Assembly: GCA_050012355.1 (NCBI GenBank)
Contig: JBEKHI010000225.1
Location: 1-24,242, forward strand
Direction of reading: 5' to 3'
From: JBEKHI01 sp050012355
GTDB taxonomy: Bacteria; Actinomycetota; Actinomycetes; Streptosporangiales; Streptosporangiaceae
DNA: 24,242 nucleotides
Shown here: in pieces, positions 7,243-14,020 of the stretch
How positions within the stretch are numbered: position 1 is the first letter of the stretch
Layout of the letters: the number at the start of each line of letters is the position of its first letter
Made by a program: the position numbers and the translations under genes
Notes under the pieces: model-generated
The model's input: only the letters and a program-made list of their open reading frames with translations
Databases searched by the model: none
What the model was told of the DNA's origin: nothing

Positions 7243-8145
7243 CTACAGGTCGGCGAGAATCTCCGCGAGCACCTTCTGGGTGCCCTCAGTCGGCGCCGCT
7301 TGAAGACAGAGCTGCTCCATGAGTTCCATGTAGCTGTCCACCTCGGCCGCCTTCTCCAGGTAGATGGCGCTGGTGAGCTGCTCCAGGTAAACGACGTCCT
7401 GCAGGTCAGGCTCGGCGAACCGCAGGATCGTGAACGGGCCGCCCATGGCGGAATGTGCTCCGATGCGGAACGGGAGAACCTGAAGGGTCACCGCCGGATG
7501 GTCACACATGTCGATGAGGTGCCGGATCTGCTCCCGCATAACATCGCTGCCGCCGACCGGACGACGTAGCGCCGCCTCGTCGATCACCGTCCAGAAGCGG
7601 GGCGCCAGCTCCTTGTTGAGCACATCCTGGCGGCCGATACGCAGCTCGCTGCGCCGGACGACCTCTTCATCGCTCGCGGCGTTGCCGACCTTGATCAGCG
7701 CGCGAGCGTAGCCTTCGGTCTGCAGCAGGCCGGGGACGGACTGCACCTGATAGGTACGGATGACCGACGCGGCGGCCTCAAGGCCTACGTAGGGCTCAAC
7801 CCAGTTCGGGAGGATGTCCGCGTAGTCGTGCCACCAGCCAGGCGTCGCTGACTCCCGCGCGAGGCTCAGCAGCGCCGCGCGCTGTTCGCCGTCACCCATG
7901 CCGTAGAAGGTGAGCAAGTCAGCGACATCGCGCTCCTTGAAACCAACCCGGCCATGTTCCATCCGGCTGAGCTTGGAGTGCGAGCCGCGGATGACGTCCG
8001 CTGCCTGCTCAAGGGTGACGCCTCGGTCTTCGCGCATGCGGCGGAGTTGGCCGCCGAGCACGAGCCTCTGCACGGTAGGCCCTGGTGACCGGCCGCCGAA
8101 CGAGGCGCCGGGGACCTCCCAGAGGGACTCTTCCGAAGACAGCAT
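7243..8145 (-). CDS. XRE-family regulator with DUF5753 domain (WhiJ-like)
   Basis: This is a 300-residue DNA-binding regulator. Near residues 30-85 a helix-turn-helix is seen: LRRMREDRGVTLEQAADVIRG, then SHSKLSRMEHGR, in which SxxSKLSRxExGR is the recognition-helix signature. The remainder, with RTYQVQSVPGLLQTEGYARAL, RIGRQDVL, IDEAALRRPVGG and VTLQVLPFRIGAH, matches the DUF5753 sensing domain. The frame starts at a TTG at 8160, but GAGGAG lies 6 bases before the ATG at 8145, so that start is used. It follows the DUF397 gene on the same strand. WhiJ of Streptomyces, a regulator of development, has this architecture and works with a DUF397 protein; a similar role here is inferred. The ligand is unknown. 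Confidence 0.9.
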   Translation of the reverse strand: MLSSEESLWEVPGASFGGRSPGPTVQRLVLGGQLRRMREDRGVTLEQAADVIRGSHSKLSRMEHGRVGFKERDVADLLTFYGMGDGEQRAALLSLARESATPGWWHDYADILPNWVEPYVGLEAAASVIRTYQVQSVPGLLQTEGYARALIKVGNAASDEEVVRRSELRIGRQDVLNKELAPRFWTVIDEAALRRPVGGSDVMREQIRHLIDMCDHPAVTLQVLPFRIGAHSAMGGPFTILRFAEPDLQDVVYLEQLTSAIYLEKAAEVDSYMELMEQLCLQAAPTEGTQKVLAEILADL

Positions 8146-8280
8146 TGCCACTCCTCGCAATACGCGTGACCCTGACTGACGTGGGATGCGGACCAGTCTC
8201 CCACAGGAAGGTGGGGTTGCGAAAGTGTGGTATATGACAATTCAATCTCTGCTGAGCGCAGAGTTGAGGTTTCAGCGCGT

Positions 8281-8517
8281 TTAGTTGAGCAAGTGATCAA
8301 ACTCGCCGTCTTTGGCGCCTGCCACGAACGCCGCGATCTCAGCTGGCGTGTAGATGAGTGCCGGGCCCTCCGGGAAGCGTGAGTTCCGCATGGCGATCTC
8401 CCCGTTGTGGAGGGTCGCCAGCTCCACGCATTCGCCGTTGGGATTGCTGTACTGGCTCTTGCGCCACGCTAGTTCGCCCAGCTCACCGGCGGGCATGCCG
8501 TTGTAGGCCTTAGTCAT
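8281..8517 (-). CDS. DUF397 small protein, partner of the XRE regulator
   Basis: This 78-residue acidic protein contains the DUF397 signature: LAWRKSQYSNPNGECVELA, then IAMRNSRFPEGPALIYTPAE, then AAFVAGAKDGEFD. The start is well placed after GGGAGG. The family nearly always lies beside XRE/DUF5753 genes in actinobacteria, as here, and is thought to act as a small partner, antitoxin-like or anti-regulator, of the XRE protein. The gap to the XRE gene is 135 bases and includes a small hairpin at 8247-8263 (CTCTGC/GCAGAG), so the second gene may be partly attenuated or have its own promoter. The gene is divergent from the HATPase gene, leaving a 125-base shared promoter region. Confidence 0.9.
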   Translation of the reverse strand: MTKAYNGMPAGELGELAWRKSQYSNPNGECVELATLHNGEIAMRNSRFPEGPALIYTPAEIAAFVAGAKDGEFDHLLN

Positions 8518-8642
8518 CGTGCCTCCCGTAGTGCGCTTCCATGTGAGCTAAAACGGAAACGGCGCCAGATTTGTTCACGCACCGTTACATACAGACAACT
8601 ACGGGGTGAACGTGCCAGCCGAGAACCCTGCGTCAAGATCAG

Positions 8643-9365
8643 ATGAACGTGCATCCGGTCTTGCATTTGCACAATATATCAGGCACGATACCTATAGGGC
8701 ACAAGCCACATACTGCGACAGGCAAGGCTTCCCGAGGCAACCGCCCCGGGTCCGCGACTAGGCAGAAAGCGGTTGCGTTGGCTCAGCTAGGGCTCGCTTA
8801 CGAGGCCGGAGACGATGACGACTTCGAGGTCATCCGGCTTCCAGTTGAGCATGCCAATACGCCCAAGGTTTTCCCTGTCCCCTCGGCTTGGTGGGAGACG
8901 CCGGCTGTCACCAGCAGGTCGCTATCTCCTCAGCCGGAGGATATCCGCAGTGCCAGGCAGTTTGTCAGGGAGATGCTCACTTGCTGGGGATTCTCCGACC
9001 TGTCGGACGACGCGGAGATGATCATCGGCGAGCTGGTGGTCAACGCGGTACGGCACGGGCTAAGCACCGCTCCGTCCCGTACGGCCGCCCGCACAGGACG
9101 CGGCGAGAACGTGCTGCGGCTCTGCATGCTCCGCCGGCAGCACGAGATCATGATGGCGGTCGTTGACCCGAGCAACGAGGCACCGCAGCCACGGCAGTCC
9201 GACTGGACCGGCGAGTCCGGCCGCGGCCTGCAGATCGTGGGCGCGCTCTCGCACGTGTGGGGTTGGTCACCCATGGAGGGCAACGGCAAGGCCGTCTGGG
9301 CCGTGCTGAAGAGCTTAAAAGCCCGCCGCACCCACCCCATGGATGTCCCATCGCTGGCGCTATAG
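8643..9365 (+). CDS. RsbW-like ATP-binding protein (HATPase, anti-sigma-factor kinase type)
   Basis: The 240-residue product has a single GHKL ATPase domain at about residues 95-225. The N box is DDAEMIIGELVVNAVRHG, the G1 box VVDPSNEAPQ and the G2 region GESGRGLQIVGALS, followed by GWSPMEGNGKAVWAVL. There is no histidine-phosphorylation domain or membrane segment, so it belongs with the short anti-sigma or anti-anti-sigma kinases common in actinobacteria. The first 95 residues match nothing I know. The ATG at 8643 lacks a clear ribosome site, so the start is uncertain and may lie further in. Next to DUF397 and XRE genes it completes a WhiJ-like trio. Its stop lies inside a hairpin at 9342-9383, facing the end of cvnD. 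Confidence 0.82.
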   Translation: MNVHPVLHLHNISGTIPIGHKPHTATGKASRGNRPGSATRQKAVALAQLGLAYEAGDDDDFEVIRLPVEHANTPKVFPVPSAWWETPAVTSRSLSPQPEDIRSARQFVREMLTCWGFSDLSDDAEMIIGELVVNAVRHGLSTAPSRTAARTGRGENVLRLCMLRRQHEIMMAVVDPSNEAPQPRQSDWTGESGRGLQIVGALSHVWGWSPMEGNGKAVWAVLKSLKARRTHPMDVPSLAL

Positions 9366-10014
9366 CCCGCTCGATGGGACATCGATAGCGCGCTGATAGC
9401 GGCCGCGACGGGGATAACCTCGCGACGGGCTCGTCGGCCATCGTCAGGACGTACTCGACCAGGGCGATCAGCACCTGCTTCGCCGATTCACGTGACCGGG
9501 CGTCGCAGATCACGATCGGGATGTCCTTGTCCAGGTCGAGCGCGTTCCGAACGTCCTGCGGGTCGTAGCGCTTCGCTCCGTCGAAGCAGTTCAGCCCGAT
9601 GATGAACGGGATGTCGCGGCGCTCGAAGTAGTCCACCGCCGGGAAGCAGTCCGCCAGCCGCCGGGTGTCCGCCAGCACAACGGCGCCCAGCGCACCGATT
9701 GCCAGCTCGTCCCACATGAACCAGAACCGCTCCTGGCCCGGTGTGCCGAACAGGTACAGCACCAGGTCGGCCCGCAGGCTGATCCGGCCGAAGTCCATCG
9801 CGACGGTCGTCGTGGTCTTGCGCTCGACTCCGACCGTGTTGTCCACTTTCACGCTGGACTGCGTGAGCGGCTCTTCCGTGCGCAGCGGCTTAATCTCGCT
9901 GACCGCGCCGACGAGCGTTGTCTTGCCAACGCCGAAGCCCCCGGCGAGCAGGATCTTGATGGCGCGATGGCCGCGAACCGGAACGCCGAAACCTTCAGAG
10001 GCCCCGTAGGCCAT
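9148..10014 (-). CDS. cvnD: Conservon GTPase CvnD with C-terminal run-on
   Basis: CvnD is the small Ras/MglA-like GTP-binding protein of the conservon, thought to act as a membrane-associated switch with CvnA-C. The ATG at 10014 follows GGGAGG and begins MAYGASEGFG. The P-loop is LLAGGFGVGKTTLVGAVSEI. The switch region runs KTTTTVAMDFGRI, the G3-like motif is LFGTPGQERFWFMWDEL, and the later part reads VVLADTRRLADCFPAVDYFE and FIIGLNCFDGA. The family usually ends about 195 residues in, near YVLTMADEP. Here the frame continues for about 92 more residues, rich in Arg, Pro, Ser and Cys, until 9148, so its last 218 bases are antisense to the HATPase gene. The tail is probably not functional; a lost stop or base error is likely. 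It overlaps cvnC by 20 bases at its start. Confidence 0.88.
   Translation of the reverse strand: MAYGASEGFGVPVRGHRAIKILLAGGFGVGKTTLVGAVSEIKPLRTEEPLTQSSVKVDNTVGVERKTTTTVAMDFGRISLRADLVLYLFGTPGQERFWFMWDELAIGALGAVVLADTRRLADCFPAVDYFERRDIPFIIGLNCFDGAKRYDPQDVRNALDLDKDIPIVICDARSRESAKQVLIALVEYVLTMADEPVARLSPSRPLSARYRCPIERAIAPAMGHPWGGCGGLLSSSARPRRPCRCPPWVTNPTRARARPRSAGRGRTRRSSRTAVAAVPRCSGQRPPS
9342..9383. terminator. Hairpin spanning the HATPase stop codon
   Basis: GATGTCCCATCG at 9342-9353 and its exact complement at 9372-9383 form a 12-bp stem around an 18-base loop that contains the HATPase stop codon (9363-9365). It sits between convergent genes and probably terminates both. The cvnD open frame runs through it. 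Confidence 0.65.
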
Positions 10015-10372
10015 TGAGGACCTCCCTGAGAGTGTTCTTGTCAACCCGTTGCGCCTTCGTCGGGGCGGGTTGGCGGATCGCGACCAAACCGAGTTCACGC
10101 AAGTCCGCGAGGAGAATGCGGACCACGCCGAGCGGCAGGTCCACGTCGGACGCGATGTCCACCACGGTGGTGGGGAAACGCGTGAGATATAGCACGCTCA
10201 CGTGCTCGGGTGCGAGCGTCTCCGGATCCGTGACCGGCGCGGAGGTCGCGGTGACCGTGGCCACCAAGTCGAATGCCTCGCCGCCATGTCTCGTCCGGCC
10301 CCGGGTCAGAGCATAGGGCCGGACGACGGGGCCTGCGTCGGCGTCGAGCCACCGGTCTTCGTTGGATGGCAT
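9995..10372 (-). CDS. cvnC: Conservon protein CvnC (DUF742)
   Basis: This 125-residue cytoplasmic protein shows the DUF742 pattern. The N-terminal part reads VVRPYALTRGRTRHGGEAFDL, in which RPYxxTxGRT is the family signature. A winged-helix-like C-terminus follows, with HVSVLYLTRFPTTVVDIASD, then LPLGVVRILLADLRELGLVAI and NTLREVLNGLRGL. It is the third gene of the cvnA-B-C-D operon, 21 bases after cvnB and overlapping cvnD by 20 bases, which suggests coupled translation. In characterised conservons CvnC is part of a membrane-associated complex with the other three proteins. Its biochemical role is unknown, but the fold suggests DNA binding or protein-protein contacts. Confidence 0.93.
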   Translation of the reverse strand: MPSNEDRWLDADAGPVVRPYALTRGRTRHGGEAFDLVATVTATSAPVTDPETLAPEHVSVLYLTRFPTTVVDIASDVDLPLGVVRILLADLRELGLVAIRQPAPTKAQRVDKNTLREVLNGLRGL

Positions 10373-10393
10373 CGCCAGAGGTTACCTATCCCG

Positions 10394-11002
10394 TCACGTA
10401 TCCAAGGTCCCCGCGGGAACCCCCCGCAGGCCCGTCTGCAAGTGCTCGCTGGTGCGTTGCACGAGGACCGCCATCTCGTACGCGACGAGCCCTACGTCCG
10501 CGCCCGCTTCAGTGAGGACGGCCATGCAAGTACCGTGTCCGGCGGCGGTGACGAACAGGAAACCCGCGTCCATCTCGATGATCGTCTGGCGGACCGAACC
10601 GCCGCCGAAGTGGCCGCTGGCGCCGCGCGCCAGCGACTGGAATCCAGCCGCGAGCGCCGCGAGATGGTCGGCGTCCGCTTGTGCCAGCCCCCGCGAGGCA
10701 CCAAGCGCGATTCCGTCCTGTGAGAGGATCACGGCCTTCTGAATGTGCGCTACCCGGTTCACGAGGTCATCGAGCAGCCAGTCCAGCCCGCTCGCAGGGC
10801 CAACACCACCCGGGCCCTGGCCAGCGCCGGGCATCTGACCGCCAGGCAGCTGACCACCACCAGGCAGCTGACCACCCGGCAGCTGACCGCCGCCTTGGTA
10901 GGGGCCACCTTGGAACGGGCCGCCTTGCATAGGGCCGGCGCTCTGCATGGGTCCCGAGTGGAATGGCTGCGGCCGGTAGGCCTCTTGGCGGTATGCCTCC
11001 AT
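10394..11002 (-). CDS. cvnB: Conservon roadblock/LC7 protein CvnB
   Basis: The 202-residue product has two parts. Residues 1-68 are low-complexity Gln/Gly/Pro with repeats such as QLPGG and MQGGPFQGG, encoded by the repetitive DNA near 10830-10905. Residues about 70-190 form a roadblock/LC7 domain: LDWLLDDLVNRVAHIQKAVI, LSQDGIALGASRGL, DADHLAALAAGFQSLARG, then VRQTIIEMDAGFLFVTAAG and TCMAVLTEAGADVGLVAYEM. Such domains act as GTPase-activating or exchange partners of MglA-like GTPases, here presumably CvnD. The start codon overlaps the cvnA stop by one base (TAATG), so the genes are translationally linked. The long disordered N-terminus is common in non-Streptomyces actinobacteria but varies in length. 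Confidence 0.92.
   Translation of the reverse strand: MEAYRQEAYRPQPFHSGPMQSAGPMQGGPFQGGPYQGGGQLPGGQLPGGGQLPGGQMPGAGQGPGGVGPASGLDWLLDDLVNRVAHIQKAVILSQDGIALGASRGLAQADADHLAALAAGFQSLARGASGHFGGGSVRQTIIEMDAGFLFVTAAGHGTCMAVLTEAGADVGLVAYEMAVLVQRTSEHLQTGLRGVPAGTLDT
10831..10892 (-). repeat. Short tandem repeats encoding the CvnB QLPGG segment
   Basis: Related units of about 15-18 bases, each containing GGCAGCTGACC (plus-strand reading), repeat four times with small changes. They encode the QLPGG/QMPGAG stretch near residues 38-60 of CvnB. The unit length is a multiple of three, so copy-number changes would keep the frame. Confidence 0.6.
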
Positions 11003-13296
11003 TAAGATTCCTGACCTTCCTGGGGTTCCCCGTCGTTCTGCTGCGCCGCTTCCGCCCGGGCCTGCTGCCAGCCGCGTTGCATGGCCGACATTGTGGTCCG
11101 GATCTCTGTCAGCGACATCGGCGATGGTTCCGGAGCCGGTGCAGGGCTGGCTTGAGCCGATTGTGCGCCACCCGGCGCGTTGTCCTTGCGGAGCTGGGGC
11201 GCGATGCTGGCCTGGCGCACGCGGCGCGGCAGTTCGTCGCCACCAGCCGTCTGGATAGTGGACGGCCCCGGCGGCAGCTCCGCTGGGCCGGTGCGCAACG
11301 ATTTCGTAGCGCCGCCGCCACCGTTCGTCGCGGCCGGACCGTCACCGGAACCGTTGGCAGCGCCGCCGCCATTGGCCTTGTCGTCGTTGCCGACCGGTGC
11401 GAACGCGTTGAAGTCCTTCACCGGCGGCTCGGTCATTCCCGGCACGATCTTTCCCGCGCCGGGAGCGTGTGGCTGGCCCGTTCCGCTGCTCGGCAGCCGG
11501 CGCACGGCGCCGGAGATCCGGATTCCGGGGCCGTAGGAGTTGTCCGACGCGGCGTTCGGCTCGTCGGAGGGTGCCAGCGGCGTGGGGGACTGGGCACCGC
11601 CGTTTTGCGGGCTAAAGGACGGAACCTGGCGGTTAGGGGGGTTACCGAACGGCGCTCCGGGGAACGGCGGCTGGCCGTTTGTCGGCGCGTACGGTGGAAA
11701 GCCGTTCCTGGCCGAGCCGTTCGGCACGCCGCCGTTCGGGACGCCGCCGTTCGGGACGCCGCCGTTCGGCAAGGCGCCATTGGGCACCGAGCCGTTCGGT
11801 ACGGCACCGTTCGGCACCGCGCCATTGGGAACGAAGCCGTTCGGCCCAGCACCGGCGCCCACCGGAATACCCGGCATCGGAGCACCGGGCACCTGCCCGG
11901 GACCCCACGGCATCGGTCCGGGACCCCACTGCCCGGGCGCGCCCGGAGCGAACTGCCCAGGCCCGGCCGTGATGGCCTCCTCGGCCACGACCAGGTTCTG
12001 CGGGACCAGCACGATCGCCGTTGTCCCGCCGTACGGTGACGGCCGCAGAATCACGTGCACACCGTGCCGGTGAGCTAGCTGGCTGACCACGAACAGACCG
12101 AGCTGCTCGGTGTTGGACGGGTTGAACTCCGGCGTGTTGGATAGCCGCTCGTTCAGCTCGGCGAGCCGCGGCGGGGACATCCCGAGGCCGCGGTCCTCGA
12201 TCTCGATCGCGAAACCATGCGGCACGACCTCACCGGATACCCGCACCGTCGTGTACGGCGGGGACAGCGTGGTCGCGTTCTCGATCAGCTCGGCCAGCAG
12301 GTGGATCAGGTCGGTGACGGCAGCGCCGGACAGCGCCGCCTTCGTCTGGGTGGCGACGTTGACCCGGGCGTAGTCCTCCACCTCGGCCGCCGCGCCGCGC
12401 ATGACGTCGATCATCTTGACCGGCGAGGACCAGGACCGGCCGGGTGGCGCGCCGGACAGAATGATCAGGCCCTCGGCGTGACGGCGCATGCGGGTGGTCA
12501 GGTGGTCGAGGCGGAACAGGTCGTCCAGCGCCTCCGGATCGGTGGCGCGTCGCTCCATCGCGTCCAGCACCGTGAGCTGGCGGTGCAGCAGGGACTGGTT
12601 ACGTCGTGCCAGGTTGCGGAACACGTCGCTGATTCCCTGCCGCAGCCGCGACTCCTCGATGGCGGCCCGGATAGCGGTCTGCCGGACCGTGTCGAAGGCC
12701 TGCCCGACCTGGCCGATCTCGTCGGCGCCCATGGTGAGCGCTGGGGCCTCGGCACCGACGTCGACCGGTTCGCCGCGGCGCAGCCGGGTGACGACCGACG
12801 GCAACTGCTCGTTCGCCAGGGCCAGGGCGCTGCCACGTAGCCGTCCCAGGCGGCGGATGATCGAGCGGCCGACCAGGATCGTGACGATCACCGTCAGGAT
12901 CAGCCCGACGCCACCGGCGATGCTGGTGTACACCACCTCGTCCCAGGCGCGAGCGCTGATCCCGCTGTCGGCCGTCAGCTGCGCGGCGGCCGCGTCCTCC
13001 CCGCCGACGAAGTACCCGGTCTCAAGCGCCTGCGTGAGCTGCTGCCACTCGGCGCTGGTGATGGGGAGTTGCTTGAGGGTGGCGCCGCCGATGATGGCGC
13101 CCTCCACCTGGGTGAGGTCGTTCTGCAAGGCGGTGGAAGCGTACTTGTCCACCCCCGCGTTGAACGCGGCCAGACTTGAGGTGTTGAAGATCGTTTGGGT
13201 GTCGAGCATGTTGGCCTGCCGCTCGGCCGCGATCTCGTCGAAGGCCGCGCGGTCCTGAACAGTCAGCGTCTTGGCGGCCAGCGCCCCGGCCAGCAC
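11002..13296 (-). CDS. cvnA: Conservon sensor kinase CvnA, C-terminal portion (frameshifted gene)
   Basis: This 764-residue frame is most of a nitrate/nitrite-sensor-type histidine kinase. The frame is protein-like upstream to about 13465 (LTPLDALQGYSLVITEEP), but the first GTG is at 13296, inside the sensor domain. From the N-terminus come the rest of the NIT-like extracellular domain, a membrane helix near residues 122-146 (VGLILTVIVTILVG), a HAMP linker, a DHp-like helix pair (LARRNQSLLHRQ, LFRLDHLTTRMRRHAEGL), and a GHKL ATPase domain. The N box is HLLAELIENATTLSPP, the G1 box is IEDRGLGMSPPRL, and LGLFVVSQLAHRHG and SPYGGTTAIV follow. The remaining 320 residues are disordered, with a run of NGxVP pentapeptides. 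The missing N-terminal part lies in the next frame at 13385-13786. CvnA senses a signal and transmits it to CvnB-D. Confidence 0.85.
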   Translation of the reverse strand: MLAGALAAKTLTVQDRAAFDEIAAERQANMLDTQTIFNTSSLAAFNAGVDKYASTALQNDLTQVEGAIIGGATLKQLPITSAEWQQLTQALETGYFVGGEDAAAAQLTADSGISARAWDEVVYTSIAGGVGLILTVIVTILVGRSIIRRLGRLRGSALALANEQLPSVVTRLRRGEPVDVGAEAPALTMGADEIGQVGQAFDTVRQTAIRAAIEESRLRQGISDVFRNLARRNQSLLHRQLTVLDAMERRATDPEALDDLFRLDHLTTRMRRHAEGLIILSGAPPGRSWSSPVKMIDVMRGAAAEVEDYARVNVATQTKAALSGAAVTDLIHLLAELIENATTLSPPYTTVRVSGEVVPHGFAIEIEDRGLGMSPPRLAELNERLSNTPEFNPSNTEQLGLFVVSQLAHRHGVHVILRPSPYGGTTAIVLVPQNLVVAEEAITAGPGQFAPGAPGQWGPGPMPWGPGQVPGAPMPGIPVGAGAGPNGFVPNGAVPNGAVPNGSVPNGALPNGGVPNGGVPNGGVPNGSARNGFPPYAPTNGQPPFPGAPFGNPPNRQVPSFSPQNGGAQSPTPLAPSDEPNAASDNSYGPGIRISGAVRRLPSSGTGQPHAPGAGKIVPGMTEPPVKDFNAFAPVGNDDKANGGGAANGSGDGPAATNGGGGATKSLRTGPAELPPGPSTIQTAGGDELPRRVRQASIAPQLRKDNAPGGAQSAQASPAPAPEPSPMSLTEIRTTMSAMQRGWQQARAEAAQQNDGEPQEGQES
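11701..11845 (-). repeat. 15-bp tandem repeat in cvnA encoding NG(A/G/S)VP units
   Basis: Nine full 15-base units plus a partial tenth start at 11701, 11716, 11731 and so on, each close to GCCGTTCGGSACGCC on the plus strand. They encode about ten NGxVP pentapeptides in the disordered tail of CvnA. The units at 11716-11760 are nearly identical, which suggests recent expansion. Confidence 0.85.
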
Positions 13297-13384
13297 CGCG
13301 TCCTCTTGCTCGAGGTTCTCATGGGCCTCGACGGATCCGATCAGCCCGAGAGACTGCTCCGCGGCGGAGGCGTCGGTGAGGCTG

Positions 13385-13786
13385 TCAGACTCGGCGAAGA
13401 AGACCGTGGGCTCCTCGGTGATGACCAGGCTGTATCCCTGTAGGGCATCCAGCGGCGTGAGAGAGCGCGGAGGAGTCCATCTTCGCGACGAGGCCGGGCA
13501 CCGCGGCCTGATCGGCCGCGACCGCCGTCTTGTACACGGTCAGGTTCGCGCTCGTCGGCGCCGAGAGGTACACCATGGCGGCGCGCCGCTCGAACTGCAA
13601 GCCGATAACGAAGGTCGCCAGCGGCTCCGACGTCACCCTGATCAGCGTTGGCGCGCGGTCCAGGTTGACGGCGTTGTTGACGGTCTTGTATGTGACGACA
13701 CCGAAGAGGCCGAGCATCGTGATGAGCGGAATCGCGACCATCGCATAGATGCTCAGCCGGATGGTGGATCGTCCACGCGACCCCAT
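13385..13786 (-). pseudogene. cvnA: N-terminal fragment of CvnA in a different frame
   Basis: This frame encodes the missing start of CvnA: MGSRGRSTIRLSIYAMVAIP, the first membrane helix (VAIPLITMLGLFGVVTY), then FVIGLQFERRAAMVYLSAP and TAVAADQAAVPGLVAKMD, typical of NIT sensor domains of conservon kinases. After SSAL, near 13459-13465, the sequence stops making sense in this frame (SHAAGCPTGIQPGHH) and continues sensibly in the next one (LTPLDALQGY). The transition lies at the short run CTCTCTC, where one extra base or two missing bases would explain it. The ATG at 13786 follows a GGGGGG run; an alternative ATG at 13822 lacks a ribosome site. Without correction the gene is split, and the operon would make a truncated sensor. 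Confidence 0.8.
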
Positions 13787-13921
13787 ATGACCCCCCAGCG
13801 GGCTTTGGGCGTGAAAATGCAAGCTACGGGACCGGGCAGCATGCGTCGTCTAATAGATCGAAGCCACAGCCTAGCGCGGAAACAACCAGGTTGACCTCCT
13901 TATGTGGATAAATGCGGACGC

Positions 13922-13991
13922 GTTGCCCCTGGTCACATTCTGTTTCCTATGCGGTGCGATCCAGGTCCACTAATGGGTCATTAGGGGCAAC
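13922..13991. promoter_or_regulatory. Nested inverted repeats between divergent cvnA and pcrA
   Basis: GTTGCCCCT at 13922-13930 is exactly complementary to AGGGGCAAC at 13983-13991. Just inside the right arm lies the palindrome CTAATG-GGT-CATTAG at 13970-13984. The region separates the cvn operon from pcrA and should hold both promoters, so these may be operator sites. No regulator can be named. Confidence 0.35.
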
Positions 13992-14020
13992 CGGGGCGGC
14001 CCGCTCCGGCCCGCCCGGAA

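Noticed and set aside
8247..8263. Small hairpin CTCTGC/GCAGAG between the DUF397 and XRE genes
   Set aside because: Only six base pairs; too weak to call as a terminator on its own.
8612..8761. A 49-codon GTG frame (VPAENPASRSDERAS...) before the HATPase domain
   Set aside because: It overlaps the chosen HATPase frame, has a poor ribosome site and no recognisable family. It stays possible as a leader peptide but is unsupported.
10963..12039. Plus-strand open frame of 358 codons opposite cvnA
   Set aside because: Arg/Ala-rich shadow of the kinase gene, with repeats that mirror the NGxVP coding repeat; no ribosome site or known domain.
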